From Chiua virens (lineage: Eukaryota; Basidiomycota; Agaricomycetes; Boletales; Boletaceae): a DNA stretch of 64,000 nucleotides. Where the stretch lies: positions 1,550,001 to 1,614,000 of the forward strand of contig JAHNUO010000003.1 in NCBI GenBank assembly GCA_019787685.1. Reading direction: 5' to 3'. The position numbers and the translations under genes are program-made. A model generated the notes under the pieces. It had not been told where the DNA came from and searched no databases. It saw nothing but the letters and a program-made list of their open reading frames with translations. The first letter of the stretch is position 1; every line of letters starts with the position of its first letter. Of this stretch, positions 56,273 through 64,000 are shown piece after piece.

Positions 56273-57931
56273 CTAAGGCTCCTCCAGGAACTTCTTGATC
56301 TCTGCGTGGAGGAACTCGTTATCCTTGGCGTCCACACCGCCTCCGGCTGCAATAGTAATACGTCGTAAACCAAAAGCCGAAAATGGGAGATGAGAAAGCA
56401 TTACCCATATGACCCCAAATCGAGGGAATAACGACAAGCCTTGCACTCTTCAGGTAACGCATTTCATTCTCACTGTCTTCGGGCTGATTAAACGGAATAA
56501 GATATCAGCCGTCAGGAACCCCTGAGCACAATCAAGACTGACAGGGAAGTAGAGGTCTGTCTTGCACGGCATGATCAATCCTTTGGACTTTATCGCGCTG
56601 AGACTCTTTCCGAGGTCGCCATTGTCACGGATCGTGGAAACATCGCCGACTTGCCATGTGTTCAGTAAGGTCAGGAGATCGTTTGCATCCCAGCCGTTCA
56701 AGAAACCTGCTTCCCAGTCCTCACGCAGGAACGCATTTAGGTCAGAATATCTGTAAATGTGGATGTGTGAATGTATGGTGACTATTCGAACCTCACTCAC
56801 GTTCCGTCGTACAAATAAAGCTTCTTGCGGAACCACTTTGGGATGATGAATACGCACGACAGCCAAGGAAAGAGCACAAGATACTGACTTCTTGGCTGTA
56901 CGCCCATGCGCTATATGCGCGGCCAAAGGCACGAATTCCATGTTGAGGTGTGACCTTGTAGTGCCCGTCGTCAAAGTCTTTGGACGCCGTCAACGCTGCT
57001 TTCGGGCCTTCCAAGAAACTAAAATTACTGATTAAATATGTGATAACGACGGAGATTTGCGGCATACGCTTTATTATGGGGGCTCGTCCGCGCAGACCCG
57101 CAGATGACAATGAATCTGGGCCAGAGAAACTCAGGGTCATAGTTGTGAGCAAAGGCTTCAAGGACTCACCTTTCTACGAAATCGGGGTACATGACCGGCC
57201 AGTAGTATGCCTATCAAAGGGTGAGCTGGAATTCTCGTAGATGATAGTCACGGAGGCGAACCTGTTGTGCACCCATTGAAAACCCAACGACGCAGAAAAT
57301 CCTCTGAATCCCAAGTTTCTGAGCCAACACAGTACACTGAGCACGGCTAAGGGTAGTCGTAGTCAATAATGATCCACGACTTGATGAACAGTGGGCTTAC
57401 ATGTTGTCTTCGTAAGACACTGCGGGAAAGCACGGTCCATTGTACGGAGCGGGCTGGATAACTCGTTCAATTAAAGTACACAATAGAAGATGCATTGAAC
57501 CTCACGGTGTTGGAAGGCGAGGAGGACTTGAAAATGTACCATGATCTAGCATTAGCGACGAAGAGTAGCCAGGAATGCTCCGCGTACTTCACCGTTCGAA
57601 AAGAGTGCAAATGTGACAATATAATACTGTCGCGGGTCCAAAGCCTGCGGCGCTATTCAGCATGGGGAAGGAGCAGGAATTCTTATCTGCATTACCTTGC
57701 CTTCTCCGACGAGATACTCTTGGCCTAAAAGACCATTGTCTCATTCAAGTATTTCTGCACAGTTCAAACATGCATGATCGAGCACTCACTGTCAAGCTTT
57801 CCACCGTAGCAGGTGGGGAATACTATGCAGGGATTCTTTGGATCTCCGTACGTGCAATAGGCAGTTACGGCGTCCGGAATGACTCCTCCTGCGACACGGA
57901 ACCGCCCATGGTGATAGAACTGGATGGCCAT
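56273..57931 (-). CDS. MetX-like alpha/beta hydrolase, tandem copy 3
   Basis: Start MAIQFYHHGRFRVAGGVIPD. Blocks: AVTAYCTYGDPKNPCIVFPT, PRQYYIVTFALF, PAPYNGPCFPAVSYEDN, FCVVGFSMGAQQAYYWPVMY (nucleophile Ser, Ala in place of the second Gly), LEGPKAALTASKDFDDGHY, QHGIRAFGRAYSAWAYSQE, WDANDLLTLLNTWQVGDVS, MPCKTDLYFPPEDSENE and IWGHMG. It ends with GGGVDAKDNEFLHAEIKKFL and the TAG at 56273-56275. The intron pattern is the same as in copies 1 and 2, so the three arose by gene duplication. Substrate unknown. Confidence 0.83.
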
Positions 57932-58493
57932 GTTAGAATAGATGATTGACTCAAAGACGACCACTTGGAGAGAGTCTGAACAGATTTGAACTCGAAGTCA
58001 CGACAATTGTCCTGCACATGGTTAATATAGCCAAGATAAAAGAGGCACACGATGCGGCCCGATACCATGAGAACATAATTATTGAGGAGACCAGGTCACA
58101 ATGGATTGTTAATAAGGAATGCGGTCTCCGAAACCCGCTCCGGCGAGACATTTGTGACGGTCCAGTGACTCCACGAGAGGACACGGAACGAACAAACAGA
58201 ATACCGGTTTTGCTTCAAGTTGAGGTTCAACGTAACTGTGTTACTGCTGTGATGATAATGAGCGCAAGGTATATTCCAATTTTCCGAAGGTCCAGCTGTG
58301 GCAACTGTAGATGCCACCCATGTGAGCTGGTTCAGGTCTTGCGAGAAAGCACGAGTCGATAGTTCAAGTAAGGCAATTCTCGAAGCAATCACGTGATGTG
58401 TGTGGCTGATAAACTGTAACAGTACACGGAAATCACCGAGTAGCCTAGGAGTGTAGGGAAAGGTCCTCCTCATCGACCGCATCGACTTCAAGA
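57932..58493. other. Divergent intergenic region, hydrolase copy 3 / RPS23
   Basis: 562 nt. It contains TCACGTGA at 58389-58396, 97 nt before the RPS23 start. Plus-strand frames are shadows or chance frames. Probably holds both promoters. Confidence 0.45.
58389..58396. promoter_or_regulatory. TCACGTGA E-box upstream of RPS23
   Basis: A palindromic octamer in the RPS23 promoter, within AATCACGTGATG. The same octamer is upstream of ATP16 and the Mmc1-like gene. Confidence 0.4.
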
Positions 58494-59160
58494 ATGGGCT
58501 GTACGTCGACCACTCACTAAATGCTCATTCGCTAACACGCTTTCCATCCAGCCAACAAACCCCGTGGACTTCAAGCCGCTCGCAAACTCCGCAATGACCG
58601 TCGGGCAAACCGCTGGGTACATATATTCATCAACCTTGAACCGCTCAATACATCAGAGGATCTAACATTCTATCCGTGCAGGCGGACAAAAGCTACAAGA
58701 AGCGTGCTCTCGGTAACGTTTTCAAAACCTCACCCACTGGAGGATCATCACACGCAAAGGGCATCGTCCTCGAGAAAGTTGGTGTCGAGGCCAAGCAGCC
58801 CAACTCTGCTATCCGCAAGTGTGTCCGTGTACAGCTAATTAAGAACGGTAAAAAAGTCACGGCCTTCGTGCCTGTACGTTTTCGTTGCGTGCTTAGATAT
58901 TTATCGGACTGATCCCCTTGGTGTGCTAGAATGATGGTTGCCTGAACTTCGTCGACGAGAACGACGAAGTCCTCATCTCTGGTTTCGGTCGTAGTGGCAA
59001 AGCTAAGGGTGATATTCCCGGTGTGCGTTTCAAGGTTGTGAAAGTGTCCGGGGTTGGTCTGCTGGCACTCTGGAAGGAGAAGAAGGTGCGTCACTTGATT
59101 GCTTCATCATCTAGTATTCGCTTATGGACACGTTTACATTAGGAAAAGCCACGGTCATAA
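58494..59160 (+). CDS. RPS23: 40S ribosomal protein S23 (uS12)
   Basis: Decoding-centre protein of the small subunit. A two-codon first exon (ATG GGC T) splices over an intron (GTACGT...CATCCAG) to [23 protein letters not shown] second intron follows, then [44 protein letters not shown] (with the conserved Pro that is hydroxylated in eukaryotes), [42 protein letters not shown] and [14 protein letters not shown]. It ends at the TAA at 59158-59160. About 144 residues, the normal size. Short first exons are typical of ribosomal protein genes in such fungi. Confidence 0.96.
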
Positions 59161-59397
59161 GGATTATTTGCTTGCTGATCTGCCCTTCCCCACTCTGCAT
59201 TCCGTACGAGCATGCATGTATTGCACATGAAAAATATGGCTTTTCTTCCAATGAATACCTCGAGATATATGGTAACCTATCATGACGCGCCTAGCATCGG
59301 AGTAACGAATGCAATTATCTATCAACATTCAAGAGATAATTACTGAGAGGGTAATAATAGCATTGAGTTCCTTAACTAAAGATGAATGAGTGTACGA

Positions 59398-61542
59398 TCA
59401 TACGGCCATAATACCTCTTCCTTGCATATACTTCTTCAGGTCCCTCATCAGCTCCAGTTGCTCTTCAACGGTCAGCCCGCTGACTATCATTTGGAGTATA
59501 GACCCCACAGTAACATGATGTTCCCGAATCAAGCTGCTGTAGTAAACGTAGGTGAATACACCCATCAAAAACCTAGAAAACGTGAGTTTTGCCGCGCAGT
59601 AGTGACAGTGACATTAACATACTGGCAGTCCATACGATCCGTCATGCCGCCGTGTCCGGGAATGCTGTGGCCAAAGTCTTTGATGTCGAATGCACGCTTG
59701 AAACCAGAGGCAAAGAAACCTCCAAATGGTGCAACTAACGAAGCAAATATAGCAAAGACAAGCAGATGAAGTTGATACGGGAGATAGGGAATGACTGTCA
59801 CGGGACGGCCAAGCTGGAAATACCGTGTTAGCCCAGAGAAGTATCGGGAAGAATCTCCTCAATGGAGATGCAGTACGCACAAGTTGCGATAAAAAGGCTC
59901 TCAACGGTGCCCAAATCTCCCACTCTTTGGCGACAAAAACCGGATTGGGAACACATTGGACGTTGCTCCACACGCTGACACCAAGGTCATGGACAGGACA
60001 GATCATGTAGTTGAATCGCATGAAGTAAGTCCCCCAGACTACACTGAAGATAAGTGTGCTCCAAAATGCACCGACGAATCCCTCGACAGTCTTCTTCGGA
60101 GACAGCTTGATCAACGGAGTGCGGCCAAGCGTGATACCCCAGATGTAGGCGAAGACATCGTTGCAGATGACCAGCGAAGCAGGAACGAAGAACCAGATCA
60201 GTCCTTCAAGGATATTGTTAATGATGAAGTGACTGGAAAAATCTTCAGAACCAAATGTTGATGAACGTGACCATTCCTACCTGGACACCACGATCAAGAG
60301 CAAACTCATATGAACCCAGCAAAAGAGACCAAACTGCTGCTTAAGATAACCCCGCTTAAGCGACAACACAAAACCCATGAACCCAATAGTGTAGAGAGTA
60401 AAGCTGATCATGCGATGATTCGTAGCGAATGGAAGCAGTTGTCCGTCAGTGAAGACTACATGCTTCAGGATAACATCAACACGAGGTCCGGACGAATAAG
60501 AGTGTAACCTACCTTGAAGTAATAAATGATACTTTCGCCGTAAAGGAAATAGTTTGTCACGGCAAAAAAGTACCAGTTGAGAGTTTTGCTCCAAGGATCC
60601 TTGTGACCCTCTGCCATAAAGCTCCCGGTTTCCGGTGAGACATCCTTTAGAGAAAAGAGGGCCGTAACCTCCCGGTACACCAAAGTTTGACATAGCATGA
60701 CAAGAATGATCATGTACGCATGACCCATCAGCAGGAGACCTGATTTGGTGTTAGCATCTCACGCGTGAGTTGACAAAAATAACCAGCCTTACCCATGAAG
60801 CCCCCAATCATAATGAAGGTCCATAGTGTTCGTGTGACCAAATTTTGGCGTTTCTTTGTGCGTTCAGCTTCCTGGATGTCTTGCTTGGCCTTCAGAGCGC
60901 GCTCGACATCCGTTTGCGATCGCGAGGGCGTAACGTCCCGCGACTCAGTTGTAGTTTTTGGATGGTCCGAGGGCAATGAAGGATTTGAAGCTTGAATGGA
61001 CTGTCGATGAGATGGAAACGGGGTGAGCAACATTCACGTACTGTCAGGCTTGATGACAGGTGGGACCTTGTTATTCAGTGAAGGTTGTGAGGATTGTGTG
61101 GTGTGAGGAACGTCCTCTTGATCGGTTTCGATGCCAGATTCAGCTAGCGTGTGCTCAGGATCCGATGACAGAACCTCGTCGTCGGTGACAACCACGGAGC
61201 GTGCGGTGGGCTGTTCCGACGAGACTGTGGTTCTCGGAGAATTCTCTACTGCTGTAGCCTTGGCTGCGGCTTTTGCTTGCTTTCGCTTCTCTGTGCGCGC
61301 ATGTTTTTGCAGCTTCTTCAGCTGCGATTTTGACAATCTGGGCAGTGCCATGCTATTCGAACGCAATTGGTACGCAGGCACACGAGTGTGAAGGGGGCAA
61401 CCTACGTGTCTGAGGACGGCTCGACATGTTCTTCCCCAATGAGCTCCTCTTCAGAGTCCTCCACATCCTCGACAGCGAGGGCAGCAAAGGCAGATTTGGT
61501 ATTGAATTGGCCAGAAGCTGTCGTGGCAGGTGTTTTGCTCAT
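59398..61542 (-). CDS. CDS1: Phosphatidate cytidylyltransferase (CDP-DAG synthase)
   Basis: ER membrane enzyme making CDP-diacylglycerol for phospholipid synthesis. The membrane core includes [95 protein letters not shown] and the full signature [21 protein letters not shown] followed by MTDRMD. It ends [11 protein letters not shown] at the TGA at 59398-59400. The proposed start is at 61542 ([20 protein letters not shown]) with an acidic exon, then a Lys-rich exon ([20 protein letters not shown]) and an Asp/Ser-rich linker. The splices are in phase, but the extension is unusual for CDS1 and a shorter start (MALPRLS at about 61351) is possible. About nine introns. Confidence 0.92.
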
Positions 61543-61825
61543 GATTCGATGGAAGGAGTGTAGTGTCGTGGCAAAGGCGTGAAAGTGGTTAGGCCAAGAG
61601 CCGTCAGGAAGCAAAACAACCTTATGAAAGGCCTCCGCGGTCTCTTAGCGGAAAAACTCGACCAAACACGCTTGCGGCAGCCGAGTCGCGCATCTCAAAG
61701 TCACACATATACGGGATCATATTCAAAGTTGTACGAAAACACTCTATGTAACTAGCATTATATACTTGTCTTAGCATACAACAGTCTCTGCCGGTACCGG
61801 TCGAGCCCTAAATAATGATATAGAG

Positions 61826-64000
61826 TTAGAATTTCCAGTCTGCCTCTGCCTCCATCGCCCATGGGACTTGGACAAGACCATTAGCTAACGAGCGACGACA
61901 TCAGAGGTCGTTACTCACATTTATTAAGTAACGTCTTGGAGAATATTTTCTCAATGGGGACATCGTGCTTTTTGCACCAGGCAGCCGTGATCCTGGTGGA
62001 ACATCAGCAATGCACTCGACAGACATCATAGTACTGTTTACCGAGGATCCAAGTAGTTAATCTTACTGTAGTTTATGAATCAGAAAACGGCGCACACATC
62101 AAAAGTGTAGTACGCAACCAACCTTGTGCCCAATGCAACTTCCTTGCCAGCCTCGCGATCTTCCATCTGCAACCTGAAGGTCTTGATCCTCTCGTCTAGT
62201 TTTTGGATAGCCTCTTCAATTTTATCCGCGGGAACGCTCTCTCTTTAGAGCTGCCTTGCCTGTCCCCCGCTCCTTGGCAATCCTCTTGTATTCTACTTCG
62301 ATGACAGCAATTCGCTCTTTTAGGACAGAATCCTCCAGGGGTTTACCGCCTTCCTCGACGAGCTTCTCATTCTCTTTGGCGAATTTCTTCTCCGCTTTTT
62401 CGATGTCTTTCTGCTTCAATGATTCCTCGTGCTCCACAATCCAGTCGTCGTCCACGTCTGACTCCTCTTCAGCATAAAGCTTGTTTTTCTTGTACTTGGG
62501 ATCAATGTTGAAGAGGACGTGACGTAGCTTCATTCGATCGTACTTCAAGGAGCGGAGCTGGATAGTGACTGAGTACATCTCATGGCGATCTCATTGGAAA
62601 GATGCATACCCGATCAAGCATCTTGCCCATGGACTGCTCATGAGTCTTGGGTGCACTCCTTTGATGGTTACAAAGTACGGCGACCATGCGATTGGCTTGG
62701 TTGTAAATGTTCAACTTCTCCTGTACCGTGGCATTCTCCGGTATGCCCAGATCCAGTTGCTCCTGGAACGTTATGGATGCGTTATAAGTACGGAAAACCT
62801 TGGCCGTCAACCCCTTCATATATGAAGCGAGGTGCTTGTTGAGAAGAGACGTCTAAAAAAATGGTTGTCAGAGTCAATTTGTGCTAGCGAGCTCAAACAC
62901 ATTTACGTTAACACGATCGAACAAGTTGTCACTTTCATCCTTATTATCCTTGAACAGACGAACGTTTTTGAACACCTGCGCTTCAACGGGAACTCGATTG
63001 TAGTATCGGATCGAGTCTTTACCGAGGAAATCAAAGATAATAAAATTGGGCGCTTCCAGCGTGACATGTTCGCAGCGCAGTGAGCAACAGCCGACTGTAT
63101 CTGCTTCATCTTCCCCCTTCTCGTTACCCGCACGAAGAGCTAGTCGATCGATGAAGTACATGGCGGTCGCCCGTTGTCTGTCAGCCATGACTTTGCTCCT
63201 CAGGTCGGCTTGATAATCTGTGCGGATTCTTGAGACGTGGCTCTGACGAAGGATAAGTACCCATCTCTAGCGGTCATATCCTCTTTACCTTGAGTTCACG
63301 GGCTTTCTCGAACTTCGACATATCGCTCTGGCCTTTGAGCGAACTGCCCGCAGCCAAGAACACGTACTTGTAGTTTCCATTCACATTTTCGACCCAATTG
63401 GCGAGCCAGGTCACTGTTTTATCGTGCACCACTCCTTTCCAGTTTCCAGGCATGTTCGGGACAGGAATAGGAACAACCTCGCCGATATTAAGAGTGATAT
63501 CCTCTGGGCGAACGCGGAACTATTCCAAATCAGTGGTTACCTCCAATCTGTTGATGGTCGATGATGGAACATCCTTACCTTCAATGCACCTTTCCTGGGG
63601 TGGTCACCGCGACCGCGGAAAAGTCCTGGGGGTTCAACACGGAAATTTCCGACCTTTTCCTTACGGCCATCGAGGAGACACGTCGTATACTTCTCCTCCA
63701 TTGCGTCCTTCTGTTTCTTGAGCTCCTTCTTTTCCGCAGAACTGAGTGCTTTCTTCTTCGCCTTCTCGGCCTCAAAATGTTCAAACATAGGGCGGAAATC
63801 GCATAAGTCGAATTCAGTTATCTTAATTTTGTTGCGCTATCAAAGAGTTACCACCCACGCTGCATGAGTAATCAAGGAAAACTTACGGGAGGGTAATCAT
63901 TCAGGACTTTTAACCAATCTTCGAAGAAATTCTTGTTGAATGTCTGGTCCTGAGCGTGATCCGTCTCTAACATAGCTGCGTAAAATCCGGCAACCTCTTC
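61826..64000 (-). CDS. TOP1: DNA topoisomerase I (type IB), 5' end beyond the window
   Basis: Nicks and rejoins one DNA strand to relax supercoils. The window starts inside the N-terminal half of the core ([20 protein letters not shown]). It continues through the core: [108 protein letters not shown] and [15 protein letters not shown] long charged linker coiled coil lies at 62222-62480. The active-site block SKINYLDPR holds the catalytic Tyr. The end is [17 protein letters not shown] at the TAA at 61826-61828. The catalytic Arg/Lys/His regions present appear intact. About ten introns in this part. Confidence 0.95.

Noticed and set aside
57946..58362. A 138-codon plus-strand frame upstream of RPS23
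   Set aside because: It has no domain and overlaps the promoter region of two genes; composition looks random.
1..64000. tRNA, rRNA, CRISPR or bacterial-type operon features
   Set aside because: I looked for B-box-like GGTTCRA motifs in spacers and regular short repeats and saw none convincing. Dense spliceosomal introns exclude a prokaryotic origin.

Overview
The window is nuclear DNA of a filamentous basidiomycete, most likely an agaricomycete. Genes lie on both strands with gaps usually of 100-500 nt and are cut by many 45-65 nt GT-AG introns. The protein set is typical of such a fungus: a caspase-like p20 protein, a zinc-ribbon/AlkB-like dioxygenase, a SigF-like NTF2 protein, a BLI-3-like flavin protein and tandem MetX-like hydrolases. 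I found no rRNA, tRNA, CRISPR array, insertion sequence or intact transposon. All gene models below were joined by eye from exon frames and splice sites.

Layout. 0-7.4 kb: the end of an unknown gene, then three minus-strand genes (a mitochondrial Mmc1-like membrane protein, DNA polymerase kappa, a caspase-fold protein). 8.3-18.6 kb: plus-strand ATG6/Beclin-1, glutamate-cysteine ligase, ATP synthase delta, a basic nuclear-looking orphan and an AlkB-like oxygenase. 18.8-30 kb: an orphan membrane protein with an internal repeat, a BLI-3-like protein, a Gyp5/EVI5-type RabGAP (minus), allantoinase, a class III aminotransferase and a membrane RING-H2 E3. 30-44 kb: ataxin-3 and ATG27 head to head, a protein with an RNase H1 N-terminal domain, DUO1 (DASH complex), a SigF-like protein, a gene-poor stretch with a decayed Cys-rich locus, a diverged direct repeat and a 92-residue four-exon gene, then mitochondrial TyrRS and queuine tRNA-ribosyltransferase head to head. 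44-64 kb: DBP10 helicase, a small secreted Kre9/Knh1-like protein, an Smr-domain protein, a TM9SF protein, three tandem MetX-like alpha/beta hydrolases, RPS23, CDP-DAG synthase and the 3' part of topoisomerase I.

Themes. Housekeeping genes dominate. Autophagy and ubiquitin genes (ATG6, ATG27, ataxin-3, a RING E3) and nitrogen or thiol metabolism genes recur, but nothing shows that they form one system. Several head-to-head pairs share intergenic regions of 109-165 nt. CACGTG E-boxes sit upstream of many start codons. Several conserved genes (POLK, the caspase-like gene, the RabGAP, allantoinase, DBP10 three times) show one-base frame breaks where no intron fits. This points to indel errors in the assembly, or less likely to several decaying genes. 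The most unusual biology is a caspase-like protein that has lost its catalytic Cys, a multi-domain AlkB-like oxygenase, the triplicated hydrolases, and two unrecognised loci around 38-40 kb.
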